Numbered from the stretch's first letter, positions 44,156 through 56,450 are shown. The stretch is DNA of 64,000 nt from Caenorhabditis remanei (GCF_010183535.1 NC_071330.1:17589717-17653716), one strand, 5' to 3'. Notes: generated from the letters alone by a model not told the origin. Numbers and translations are program-made.

Positions 44156-46667
44156 ATGCGAATCTTGCCGAATATGATGAATCTCAACACATTAAAAGAC
44201 TCGAAACTCCTTGAGTTATCTTCCCATTTTGTCGGCGGAAACCACGTGGAATTTCCATCGGATCGCCAATTTCCAGTTATTGAGCCGAGAAGTGGTGAGT
44301 GGTATTCTTTCAGTGTCTAGTGAAACGAATTCCTTCAGGGAAAACACTTGCCACGTGGCACTTCGCAACTCGAGATCAAGTGGATACTACTGTAAAAACT
44401 GCGAAAAGTGCACAAAAGAAATGGGCGGCCTCGTCGTGGATGGAAAGGAATGAGGTGTTGAAGAAGACGGCGGATTTGCTGAAAACACATTGTAACGATA
44501 TCGCTTATTGGGAATGTGTCAGTAATGGGAAACCGATTGCCGAGGCGAAAGCCGATGTACTTTCTTGTGTCGACACTTTCAATTTCTACTCGGGAATCGG
44601 TCATGATCTTCTCGGCCGTCATGTTCCCCTCGACGCCTCTCGTTACGCCTACACTCGTCGCCTCCCCGTCGGCGTTGTCGCTGCCATCGGCGCATGGAAC
44701 TACCCGATTCAAACATGCACATGGAAAACTGCTCCAGCGCTCGCTTGTGGCAATTCGGTGATCTACAAGCCTAGTCCACTATCACCTGTTACCGCATTGA
44801 TTCTGGCTGAAATTCTGAAGTCCGCTGGTCTACCAGATGGAGTGTTCAATGTGATACAAGGAGACGCGGAGACAGCTCAAGACCTGATTCTACATGATGA
44901 TGTGTCGAAAGTGTCGTTTACTGGAAGTATCCCGACGGGAAAGAAAATAATGAAAGCGTGTGCGGAGCGAAATATCAAACCAGTCACACTCGAGTTAGGC
45001 GGCAAATCCTCATTCATAATATTCGAAGATGCAGACGTGGATTCTGGGGTGTCTTGTGCAATGATGGCCAACTTCTATAGTCAGGGACAAGTTTGCTCGA
45101 ATGCATCGAAAGTGTTGGTGCATAGAAGTGTGTTGAAAGAGTTCACCGAGAAGTTGGTCAAGTTGACGAAGACGATGAAAGTGGGGGATCCATTGCAGGA
45201 GGATACTAAAGTTGGAGCACATATTTCAGCGGAGCACCGGAATAAAGTCGAAGGATATATAAGTTGTAAGCATCCTTTCAGTGCCGTTCAAAAGGTTGTA
45301 AACTTTGGCCGTTTTCAGTTGAAGTTGTGTAACTTTGAGAGTGTGTCATGGTTATTCTAATTGTCCTATCAAGTAGATTTTTAATGAATTATACAGATAA
45401 GAAATACAGCTTCATTTTTGTAGTTGACAACTTTTTGTACGGACACTCCTTAACAAGTTACGTATCAAAAATCGCTCTATTTTGCATTGAAATTGGTCGA
45501 TTTGAGAGAATTTATTTGTCGATATGTAACTCTCCAGCGAGTGTCCGTACTAAGAAGTTGTCAACTACAAAAAGGAAGCTCTAGTTTTGATCTGTATAAT
45601 TCATTAAAAATCTACTTGATAGGACCGTCAGTATTACCATGACACACTCTCTAAATAGGACAGTCTTGAACTGAAAACGGGCAAAGTTTACAACTTTTTG
45701 ACCGTGAAGCAAATCATATTTTGTTTACTTTTCTGCAGCCGCCACAGCCGAAGGAGCCACCAAGATATTCGGTGGAGATCGTGTGACTGCTCATGGACTC
45801 GAAGGTGGCTACTATCTGTCTCCTTGTATTCTCACTGACATCACACCAAAGATGACAGTCTATCGAGAAGAAATATTCGGTGCCGTTTTGCTAATTATTC
45901 CATTCGAAACTGAGGAAGAGGCTGTCAGAATAGCGAATGATACGAATATGGGATTGGCTGCTGGCTTGGTGACAAAGTGAGTTAGTGAGAAGAATTATTT
46001 AAGTATTTCTTATTGTAGATTCCGAAACTTCAGAAAATTCTAAGAAACTTTTCTAATTGACTCAAAATGAGCTTTCATGGAGCAGTTTTTCCACGCGGCC
46101 GTGTAGTCCTCTCGGACAAGACTTTTGCTCAATTCCACGCTTACTCACTTTTTCCAACCAATCTTCGTTGCTTTTCATTTTTTTTCAACGTAAATGTTGG
46201 AAAAAGTTAGGAAACGAAGAATTGAGAAAAATTCTTGTCCGAGAAGACAACACGGGCAGCGGAAAAACTCTTCCACGAAAGCTCCCGAGAACGGGAATTG
46301 TAGCGTTTTTTTAGCATATGCGTCAATAAGATATGTTTCTTAGAATTTTCCGAAGTGTCAGAATCTGAAATATAAAATATGACTTCAGTCTTTAATAAAA
46401 TTACGACTTTCAGAGATTTGGCAAGATCGTATCGAGTGTCGGAACAGCTCAATGCTGGAAATGTGTATGTTAATACATATAATGATGTTTGTAAGTTAAA
46501 ACTATTTTGTTTAATTGTAACAATCTTTAATTCCAGCGCCACTCGTCCCATTCGGTGGTGTCGGTGAGTCAGGATTCGGTCGTGAAAATGGAATCGCCGT
46601 GCTGGAACACTACACTCATCTCAAATCAGTCTTTGTGAACACTGGCTCCTGTCCTAACCCGTTCTAA
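44156..46667 (+). CDS. alh-11: Aldehyde dehydrogenase, ALDH9-like
   Basis: NAD(P)+-dependent aldehyde dehydrogenase of 503 residues. Exons: 44156-44294, 44339-45265, 45739-45976, 46414-46490 and 46537-46667, all in frame. Catalytic residues are Asn167 (GAWNYP), Glu265 (LELGGKS) and Cys299 (QGQVCSN). The NAD-binding FTGS and C-terminal PFGGVGESGFGRENG motifs are intact. The MANFYSQGQVCSNASKV and NIKPVTLELGG segments are closest, from memory, to ALDH9A1, which oxidises trimethylaminobutyraldehyde in carnitine synthesis; substrate is inferred only. There is no targeting peptide, so it is likely cytosolic. Introns 2 and 3 consist mostly of inverted-repeat elements (about 45280-45712 and 46018-46368). 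AATAAA is at 46761. Recalled synteny suggests C. elegans alh-11. Confidence 0.92.
45280..45712. mobile_element. Inverted-repeat element, family B, filling an intron
   Basis: Long arms pair across the whole dehydrogenase intron 2: AAGTTGTAAACTTTG-type sequence, CCGTTTTCAGTT, GAGAGTGTGTCATGGT, CCTATCAAGTAGATTTTTAATGAAT and GTAGTTGACAAC all recur as complements on the right. It occupies about 433 of the 473 intron bases. Confidence 0.75.
46018..46368. mobile_element. Inverted-repeat element filling an intron
   Basis: GATTCxGAxACTTC, AAAATTCTAAGAAAC, TTTTTCCxC and TCTCGGACAAGA on the left recur as complements on the right (TCTTGTCCGAGA-type, GTTTCTTAGAATTTTCCGAAG). It occupies about 350 of the 437 bases of dehydrogenase intron 3. 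It is a different family from the element in intron 2. Confidence 0.75.
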
Positions 46668-47211
46668 TTAGAGGGGTTTAAATATTATTTACAGATAGAG
46701 ATATACAAATTTTATTTGAATGTATTAAGAAAAAAAAACTAGACGAAATGAAATTTTGAAAATAAATGCGTAATTGTATATGCAAAATCATAGAAAACGG
46801 AAGGCAGTTTCTGAGCATTAGTCACAAATTTGTTGTTTAAATGAAGGAGAATAGAAAAGAAAAGATTAAAAAAGAAGGAGGATTATCTATATGTTGAAAA
46901 ATTGGCACTGGAAGCAAAGGGAGACGAAAAAGTAACTGAAAATGTATTGGGAATCAGAAAAGGGGCGGGGCTTATATATTCAGAATTATGGGGAATTGAA
47001 AAGAAAATGAAAAATCATGAAGCGGAAAAATGGGGGAAAGTGAGCACCGAAAGGAAGTGAATGAATAGGGCAGGAAGCGAGCGGATCTTTTTTTTTTTGA
47101 ATTTTGAATATTTGTTGGGAATTTATCAATATCTCAGTAGAGCGCAGTTTCTGGCACACCGGGGCACAAAATGGCAATGACGTGTGGAAGTGGGGGTGGT
47201 TAGAGAACTGC
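46668..47211. other. Convergent 3' flanks
   Basis: This is the spacer between the dehydrogenase (plus) and the large disordered-protein gene (minus). It contains the AATAAA at 46761-46766 for the dehydrogenase. The remainder is purine-rich on the plus strand and shows no gene. Confidence 0.55.
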
Positions 47212-50200
47212 TTAACGACGACGTCTATCGTCATTCAGGGTTTGCTCACGTTTGTAGTTGTACTCTTGGGAAGCCTCGCTGGAAGAGAAATAGGTAATTA
47301 TATGGATTGTGGTTTAATTATTCCTAATTTTAGGAACAACTTTTTTGTATGGATCAAATCTAGAAATAGATGAAATACAGAAAAAAAAACCAAATTGAAA
47401 CTATAGCATGCACTAACTAGAGAAGGTCATTGGGCCAGTTTGAAGTTATGGGACATGATCTATATCATTGGAAAGCTGATAAAACGCTGATTCCAAATAT
47501 ATGTTCAGTTTTTGCCATTGAGGCCAGGTATTTGAAAAAAAACATGGTCAAAGTTCGGTAAAATAGAGAATTATTACCTTTTTAACAAAAAAACATGTTT
47601 CGCGTTCCAGAAAAGTAATAATTTGTCATTTTCAGAACTGTGACCTAATTTTTCTCGAATACCAGCTTTCCAATGATATTGGTCACGCCCCATAACTCCA
47701 AACTGAGTTCGTGACAGTTCACAGTTAGTATATACAGTACACCCAGAGGTGATAACTTGTGTTGACTGATACTGTAGTCCTTTGCTGGAAACACATCGAA
47801 CTCCAAACATTTTCAGTAGTATAAAATGGTTTTTCGAAAGAAAACAACTACAATCAATTCGAAATAATCGAAATATGTACAAAACTTACGAGAAATCAAC
47901 TGGCTTTCCATCTCTGCCCGAACGTCTTCCACTGTTGGCATGTCTGTTCTTGTCGAATGTCTCGTATCCTCCTGGAAGTTGCTCGGTTCTGTGGTCACGC
48001 TCGTTCCTGGAACAATTTTAATTTCATATCGATCACTGATCACTGATCAACTAATGATCACTGATCATCAAGCTTACATGTTTCCAGCTGGCATTGGCAT
48101 CAAAAGAGAGTCACGGAACTCGGCCTCAAGTCTGCTCATATCATCGTCATAGCGACGAACCTCACGTCCCACACCGGCACGTCCAGCATCATCCCAATCA
48201 GCGTAGCTGCGAGACTTGCTCACCGGACGGAAGTATGGATCCTCCTCACGACGGTAGTCTCCACCACCACCACGTCTTGGAAGAGTTGGTGGGAACTCGA
48301 CGAACGGCGAGACCTGTTGTTGAGATCCACGACGGAACGAGGAGACCGAACGACGATCGTCGTGAGCAGCGTCACCGGTGAAGACGTCACGAGTCGAGTA
48401 GCTCTTGTGCATTCGCTGACCGCCTCCATTCGCTCCCTCACGGTAGAACGATTGACGAACGTCTCCGTTTGGTACGTATTGAAGCTCACCACGTCGCAAC
48501 GAATCCGACAACGAACCGTAACGCGCATGCGCTATTCCGCGGTTGAAGTTGTCGTCCTGAATGAATAATTAGGATAGCATTTAAAAGAGAAAGACTCACG
48601 TAATTGTTATGTTGCTGACGACGAGTGGTTTCTTGGCGGTAATAGGTTTCTTGACCTCCTGGAACATATCCGCCACGGCTCAATGAGCTACTACGGTGAC
48701 CTGAAAGTTTTGTTGTTAGTGTTGTTAAAAAGACAAAATAATCTGCTCATTAGCTATTGTTAAACCAAAAACATTTAAAAAACCCAAAGAATCAGAATAA
48801 GTAAAGAAAACCCGTACGACTATCTCTGCGTGCTTCATCAGCAGCTGCATAGGCCTCTCGAACCACTTTGTTCATCTCCTCCTCAGTCATCGCCCGGTCA
48901 GCTTCACGCACGATCTGACGACGTGGAAGCGATGAAGTGATGGCTCCGACGCGATGCTCTGGAAATGGACATGGACGGTAAGAGGATGGACAGGACACGG
49001 AACCCAATGAAAGTGAATTTCTTGTTAGTGACACAAACAAAGAATAATAGAAGAAAGAAGAATACAAAAATATAATTTAATACCTTGGTATCCACCAGTA
49101 TGTCCCTCCCATCCAGATTGATGACGAGAGGAGGAATGATGACGACTACGACGTTCTTTCTTCTCACGACGTTGCACACGGCGTTCAACCTATAAACCAT
49201 TAATAGCTGAGAATTTCAACTTGTCTCTTTCAGTACCTCTTCAGTACGGCGAGTCTCCTCGAAACGTTGAACGGTCTCAGTGACAGTTGGTTTTCTGACA
49301 AACGACTTGACAACCTGGGTGTCGACAGTTGGGAAGAGCAATTGCTCACGACTTTCGAGCTCACGTCTCTTCATAATGCTACGCGGCTTGTCATCCTGAA
49401 AATGGTTTTTGTTTTCGCAGGAAAACGCTTCATGGAGTAAGAAGTGCACAGCGTACAACAACCACCACAGTAAGAACACATGCTAGATATAAGAGAGTGA
49501 GATAGAACTGAGGAAAAAACATAGGAGACTAATAACAATCTGAAAATGTTGTATAGATATGAAACCTGAATACGAATGACGGCCGATTGAAGATTTGGAG
49601 CCGAAGTGTAACGTTCGTGCTGTTCATAAATCTCGTGGCGACGAACGGGCGGTGGTGGTGGGGGCGGAGTCTTGGTGCGAAGAGGTGGGACCGTCTGTAC
49701 GAGCAATTCAGATAGAATAGAAAGAAATTGAAAGATAGAGAGAAGAAAGACTCGGTCGTACGGTAGAAAATAGAAAATAATTTAGTAGTTTTAGTAATAA
49801 TATTAGTCACTCGATGATCATATTAGTACCCAACGTGCGGTGGTGGTGCCAAAAATAGTAGAAAGGAAAAGAAAGGAAAAAAGTTTGAAACCTTGAGAAT
49901 ATCATATCTCGCTCCATTCATACTGACCACAGAGCGAGGCGAATAGTCCAGTGTCGAGAAATTCCACGTGGCAGTCGAGACATCCTGTTAGAATAAAAAC
50001 TGGAGATGCTAAAGAAGTTAGAAAAAGGAAAATAGAAGGGGGAGATTTTGCAAAGGGTGTAATTATTGGAAGTTGAAAGGAAATTTATGGGGTTTTTTGG
50101 GACGGAAAAATAATAAATATCTATTACTTTTGTTTTTTTTTTCTCTTGCGAGTGCTCGCTTCACTGCACACTTGAATTCTATTGGTTAAAGATAGTGGAA

Positions 50201-53200
50201 CAAATGACACATGGCAATAACAGTTTATATGTCCTACATTTTCAGTTAAAAAACCGAAATTTTCAGATGAAATTTTTTGTATACTAGTTGATAAGTCTCA
50301 GGAACAAAATAGCTATGTCAGAAATTAGAGATAACAGATTGAAACATATTTTATTTGCCTAAACGTTCAAATATCGTACACCTATGAATATCTATTCTGG
50401 AACTACGAAATCTGCCACGTGCCATTTTTACACTTCAAAAAGAAAGGTGAAGGGGGTAAGTGTCAATCAAACGGAAAAAACTAAAAACTAACCGTCACAT
50501 ATCCCGACTTGTCTTGATCCCTCTGCGTAGTCGTCGTCTCCACCGAGTTTCTTGACTCCAACAACTCACGTACTTGATCCTGAAGAGCGCCTAATGTGTT
50601 AAAAAGGAAAAAAAAGGAGAGAAAGCGAAGGTTTTTAATGCGACACCTTAAGATTGGAGGGCATCGGATCGGGATCCGTTTTGTAGATGTCCGACTCGAC
50701 TAGCTTGTACTTGGATCGTCCATCTCGTTTTCGTAGCTCCTCGCCTCGCTTCGATATCTCGTCTAGTTCCGCGTTCTAATATAATTATAGTAATAGTAGT
50801 GTTAATTCTAGGCGGGGGTAGTTATTAACTTAGGGTTACGTTATTTCGGTCACACGTTTTCCTACAACTACCGTACTCCCTCCTAAAGAAGAATGAAAGA
50901 GAAGTAAAACTCACTGCTGGTGGCTTGTTGGCTTCCTGAAAAAAATAGAAAAATTAATAATTGGGATTTTTGAGAGAACGATTTGAAACATATATTAGGA
51001 CTGGACATAGAGCAATGACAGGCTAGTAGAATTGAACATTCTAGGCCATACCTGTCATTGCTCTAAAACATTTATGAGAACTTTGAAACGACACTAGACA
51101 AATATAAACACACATGCACACATAAAATGATTTCCCTGGCTTGGAATTTTTGGAAAAGACTTAAACCATCTGAAATTGGTATCTATATATATATATAGAT
51201 AGCTAAATAGAATTTTGTTATCTTACCTTTACATTCATCACTTCCATTTTCCATTTTTTGATATTTGAGCAATGAGGGTGAGAGGGGGCAGTTAAGTTAC
51301 ATTATATAAGTGAAAGAGGTTTTCTTGATGAGCAAAAAGCAGAAAGAGTTTGGTTTAGAAAAGATGAATTCAATATTGAGAAGAAGATTATGATTGTTTA
51401 GATATGAAAAAAAGAACAAAATTACAAGCGCTACTACATCCTATATTAAGAGAAAGAGATGAGGGAGGAGGCATTATAGAAATCGGGGATTGGGGCTCTG
51501 GCGATGAGAATGACGCGATGGAGCTCGAGAGGTTTGAGGTGTGGAGCCTGATGGCTGTTGAAGGCGTTGAGCCGATTCAGACACGTTTCGGATTAGTTTT
51601 CGAGTATGTCCTGGAGATGGGGAGAGAGCACGTTGATCGGGTAGTGGATCGGCTAGCTGAAATGCTTTGGAATGTTTAATGTAAGATATCCAAAAAACTG
51701 GTCAACTTACCCTATAACCAGGTGGGAGCGCCGGTGGCACATAGGCTCTTGCTCGATCATAAGAGTACGGTGTTGGACTCGGCGCAGTCGCTCTTGCGAT
51801 ATAATTTCGTGCTCTCGTCGCTCCGGGAGTTGTTGGTCTCTGCGAGTGATGATGATGATGGTGTTGTGGAGTTGGTTGTGGTGACAAAGGTATCGACGAG
51901 GCCGCCCGTGACATTTGCGGTGGACCTCTGGAGTCAGATCGAGATTGTCTTTGATGATGATGTGGAATCATAAGAGATGGGGAATCGATTCGTGTAGACG
52001 CGACAGAGTTTCGGCGGGACATCTGAACAAATGTTTTGTTTTTAAAAACATTTCATTTGATAATCTCACTTCTCTCGGTTGCTGATTATGAAGCGACATT
52101 GACATCGGAGGAGGCGGTGGTGGTGGAGGCCCCCCACCACAATAGTTTCCACCACCAGACGACTCGGTACGTCGTCTCTGATGATGTGGCTGTGGTGGCT
52201 CATAGTCTGGCATCGGGAAGTGCAACTGTTGCATCTGAAATGGTCAAATGCACACCAAAAACTGCACAGCAAACTTGAGGGATAGAGAGTATGCGTAAAT
52301 AAGAGCTTAGCGAAGGGCAGAGGGGCAGATATATGTAGCTACCAAACATAATCAGTTGGGTTTCCCAAAAAAGTTAGAGTCCCGATTCAAGAGCCTGTGG
52401 TGGTGGTGGTACTGTACGCTATGACTTTTGTTCGAAGAATGACCTCCCTCCTAGAAACTTACGCTGTCCAGATGTTGTGTGCTTGACGCTGCACGAAGGT
52501 TTTGGATGGATCCTTCGAATTTCGACAGTCTACGTTGCACGTCCACGTGTCGCGGCATATCCTGAAAAATGAAAAATAGAACCAATTTTAGGACCAAGCG
52601 ATTAAAACTCACTTTCTGTACAATCTGGGAACTATGTGGAGGCAGTTCATAAATCTTCTCCCAATCCGGCAAGTCTTGAGTTCTCCTTAAATCAATCTCA
52701 CTTCCTCCATGCTGATGGTTCCTTCGCAGTTTTTGGCCGTGATGCCCGTTTTGCTCCAAGTCTAATCGATGATAGTTTCGTTGATGGATGATTTCCACGT
52801 TGTCAGTAGGTGACAGTAGCCCTTGAACCGACTGAGCCCTCTTTTTGACAACCTTGATAGCATTCGGAGCATGTGGATAGAATCCACCGCTTGGTGTATG
52901 CCTTTCCTTTCGGAAAACCGCTTTTGGACGGTGGCTACCATCGGGACTTGGTTGGATCACATACTTTGCTTGTCGTTTTGCTGGCTCATCCAGTGGCCCA
53001 ACTCCATGACCTCTTCTAGGCGACGCTGGTGGACTACTAACCGGTGTGAAGTTCTTGTCCTCTTTTTTGTATCCAGGATCGTTCACGACTGGCTCCCATT
53101 TGTACTCTTCATTATCATCGTAGTTTTGTGGTACTCCTGGCGCGAAATCGATGGGTCTTGCGTTTGGCTCAACTGACATGGCTCTTCGAAGAGTTGGCCA

Positions 53201-55134
53201 CACGTACGGCTTCTCTGGCGGTGGCTGCCACCTCTTACCCAATCGGTTTATCCGTGGTGGCTCATCTGGTTTCTCCACGAAAGTCTCTCGTCGTTTCAGT
53301 AAATCCACATCGTACGATTCTTTCTCGAGAAGCTCTTCTGATGTCAGAATCTCATTCTTCGCCACATCTCTCGGTCTTTCCACTATATAAGTTCTCTTCC
53401 AACTTGTCGGTGGTTGTTGTGGCTGATCCATTTGATCGGATAATGCCGAGATAGGTCTTGTCTCGAACACTTGGACAGGGTATGATTGAGGTTCTGGATC
53501 TTTGTATTGTTGAGGTTGAGGTGGTGGATAGTATTGTTGCTGAGGAGACGGTGGTGGCTGATGGTGGTGTTGTTGTTGAGGTGGATAATGAGAATGAGGC
53601 TGTGGAGAAATCGACTCCATGATTGGCACTGGAGACGTCACTCCATGAGACTGTTCATAAAGTCTTTGTTGCTGAATCTCCATCGCTCTGATCTGCTTAC
53701 TCATGCTGATCATTTGTTGTTCTTCATGCCTATGAATCGCTTCTTGTTCTAATCTTTTCTGTCTATGATATTCATCAATTTTATCTGGATCCTGGAAGTT
53801 CTTAGCTAGCACCGAGTTCGGACGCTTCCTCTCTTTCTCCGATATCGGTGGCCACACCACAACTGACGGTTCCACGTTTCGAGAGTAGTTGTGTAGCTCA
53901 ATCTCGGAAGCGGAAATCTCTCGTGTCTGCTGCAGAAGCCGGTGGTTTCCAAGACCATCACCTGACGGATCCACCGACTGACTTCGTGGATGTTGTTGGT
54001 ACTGTTGGGGTTGTTGAGGTTGTCCTGGACTGACTTGCTCTAGCCGGAAAAATGGACCGTTGAAATTGGTGACCACTGGACGTGGACCATTCGGCCCACT
54101 TCTCATATTCCGATGCTTCTGCAGATTTTCATGCATAATTCTCGTCTTCTCATCCTCACTGAGATCCTCGAAATGTGTCGGTGTCCGACGATCTGACGGT
54201 CTTGGATGCATCTGTTGAGGATTTAAAGTGGTATGCTGCTCTTGATGAGACTGCTGATGATGGTGATGAGATTCCGATAGATTCGTCTGAGAATAGTATT
54301 GCTGAGAAGATGAATATCCTTTGAGAATCGATCTAGGTTGATGAGTTGGCGGTGGGCTCATTAACCGTTCCGGATAGTCGAAATCTGATGGAGCCGCTTG
54401 AGGTGGCGGAGGAGGTGGCGGTCCTTGTGGCGGGGCACGTTTCACTTGCACATTTAACTCCGATGGCGCAATAGGGTTGTTTTCGTAGACTGTCTAAAAT
54501 ATGATTGGGTTTTATTTTTGGGAAAATATCCATTTTTAGTCTCACTACCTTCTCTGGTGGCCTGATCGCTGGCTTGTGCTCACTTGCAATATTTTCTGTA
54601 CTTCCCGGAGGGTATAGCAATTGAGATTTGGACAGAGGTCTGTTCAAAACAGGTTGTACAGTCGGAGGTGGATGATGTGATGGATGGGCTTGATGCTGTA
54701 GTACTGCTGGAACTGGAGGTGGTGATGGAGGTGGTGGATGATGGTTGTGTTGTGATGGCTGGTGTGGTGGTCCTTGACTGCTGCTATGACTATGTATATA
54801 TGATGATGATTCTACGTGGTAGGAGGCACGACGTTCCTGAAAATAATGAAAATAGTAAAGATAATTAAAAAAACTGAAATTTCACTATTGACTTTCAACC
54901 TGACCCAAATCTCACTAAACCCAACCCAACACTTTTAACCTCTTCAACTTCTGGAATGTATGGCAAACTGATAGTTGGCTTCGTCCCAAACACAGTCCCC
55001 CTTCTCGGTGGACGAGATGACGACGCAGATCTTGAAGACGTCGAGGAGGACGCGACCCTCGCTAGATATTCGGCCCGTAACTGACGAACTGTTGAGTACG
55101 GTGGATCGTTGTCGTCGTCGTTAGATGAGGACAT
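47212..55134 (-). CDS. Large disordered Pro/Gln/Ser/Arg-rich protein, main isoform
   Basis: Eighteen exons join in frame to 1524 residues: 55134-54940, 54836-54549, 54493-52613, 52561-52463, 52234-52070, 52022-51711, 50935-50915, 50775-50647, 50579-50493, 49984-49892, 49694-49566, 49395-49237, 49189-49084, 48958-48812, 48700-48600, 48556-48078, 48006-47890 and 47278-47212. The N-terminal half is disordered: poly-Pro, His/Gln runs and poly-Ser. More conserved-looking islands are KNFQDPDKIDEYHRQKRLEQEA, of which the HRQKRLEQEA part is helical, LGKRWQPPPEKPYVWPTLRR, and LPDWEKIYELPPHSSQIVQK. The C-terminal half is Arg/Ser-rich with Tyr (TEEEMNKVVREAYAAADEARR helix). No catalytic or named domain is recognised. 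Composition suggests a cytoskeletal or muscle-attachment scaffold, but that is speculation. A separate internal start (MEVMNVK, near 51256-51230) could give a short isoform. Intron 52562-52612 is in frame and stop-free. Confidence 0.8.
47411..47729. mobile_element. Inverted-repeat element, family A
   Basis: The left arm ACTAACTAGAGAAGGTCA and TTTGAAGTTATGGGACATG, with CTATATCATTGGAAAGCTGA, is matched on the right by TCAGCTTTCCAATGATAT-like and CCATAACTCCAAACTG sequences ending CAGTTAGT. It lies in the last intron of the large minus-strand gene. Confidence 0.7.
51009..51064. other. Short perfect-stem hairpin
   Basis: AGAGCAATGACAGG is followed after about 28 bases by its exact complement CCTGTCATTGCTCT, with CTAG/CTAG extending the stem. 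The total is about 56 bases in an intron of the large gene. It could be a tiny palindromic element or a miRNA-like hairpin. Size alone does not decide. Confidence 0.5.
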
Positions 55135-55942
55135 TTGAGGGGAGAGGTGGAGGGAAGAGCCTAATTATTGAATGTCAATAGAGATAGATGGTTTTTTTGT
55201 TCGAATCTCTGCACTCTCTCGAGACACACGGGCGAGATACTCTTAGAGCTCTCAAAAAATGGATTTAAAAAAAGAGATGAAGACAAAAAGGTAAAAGGTG
55301 GAGATTTTAAGGAGTGACAGGGAGAGAGTTATCAAAAATTGAATGAATTTGTGAAATAATGATATATTATATGTTTGAGACTGGAAATTTTCAAAAGTTA
55401 TTCTCAAGACTAGATCCGCTCAACGTCTAGGCCCATTGTTGTCAAAGATAATCTAGTACCGAAAACAGAATCCCCAAATATTTGAAAAACCCCTCAAAAA
55501 GTCCCAATTTTTTGACTGATTTCTGAATTTGCAGAAAAATCGAAAACTCTCGAGGGCAACAAAAAAGATGAAGTGTTGAGCAGACGAGAGAGCCGACCAC
55601 TACGGTATGTACTCGAATAAACAGAGAGAAGGTAAGAGAGAGAGAGAGATGGAAAAAAGGTTTTGAGATGGTTGGGGGAGAGAGAAAGAGTGAAAAAGTT
55701 ATGAGGTGGTTTTAGGGTGAAGAGAGTGGAGAAAATACAACACAATGTTGGACATTTTTCTCACCCCAACAATACACAACACCGCCCATTGGGAAGCGAA
55801 GGAGGAGGGGAGGTAAATAGTAAATACACAGAAGCAAGCAACTAGTGATTAGAGAGGAGAAAAATGAGGACGCTCAAAGTTCTAATGACCACAAAAAATG
55901 AAACAATCAGTTGTGAACAAAAAAATTGAAAAGTAAATAGAC

Positions 55943-56165
55943 CTAACTAGGAAAAGCCACCGAGTGACCGTGGAGTTATAGGGCGTACCCTATATCATTT
56001 GAAAGCAGAGAAAACGCTGATTCCAAATTTTCACCTACTTTTTCTCGAATGCCAGGGCTCGAGGGGAAAAACTGAATGCATATTTGGAATCAACGTTTTA
56101 TCAGCTTTCCGATGATATAGGTCACGTCCTATAACTCCACGGTCACTCGGCAGCCTTTCATAGTA
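55943..56165. mobile_element. Inverted-repeat element, family A (shortest copy)
   Basis: CTAACTAGGAAAAGCCACCGAG and GTGACCGTGGAGTTATAGG on the left pair with CCTATAACTCCACGGTCAC and CTCGGCAGCCTTTCATAGT on the right. The central part seen in longer copies is missing here. Confidence 0.75.
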
Positions 56166-56179
56166 AGAAGTGCTCGTGG

Positions 56180-56450
56180 TTTCCAAAACCACAGTTGTTC
56201 TAGAGTATTCAGAAAAAGCTGATTTGTTATCTACTATTTGAAACATCTAAAAAACGCATAACTCTGAAATTTAAAAGAAATTTCATTCAAAAATCCTTAG
56301 AGCTGCACTTTCGTAGTTGACCATATTTTCAAAAATACACTTCCGGTGAATCTATAGTTCAATAGTTTGTAACTTTTTAGAAAGAGCATATACAAACATA
56401 CAACTTGTCAACTATAAATATAGAGATCTAGATTATGTTTAGCACCAGAA
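56180..56450. mobile_element. Inverted-repeat element, family B, diverged
   Basis: TTAGAGCTGCACTTTCGTAGTTGACCAT on the left pairs imperfectly with ACAACTTGTCAACTATAAATAT-like sequence on the right. It resembles the family-B core but is more decayed than the other copies. Confidence 0.45.

Noticed and set aside
51404..51884. Plus-strand frames opposite the large gene as a separate gene
   Set aside because: They mirror exon and intron sequence of the minus-strand gene and lack splice support.
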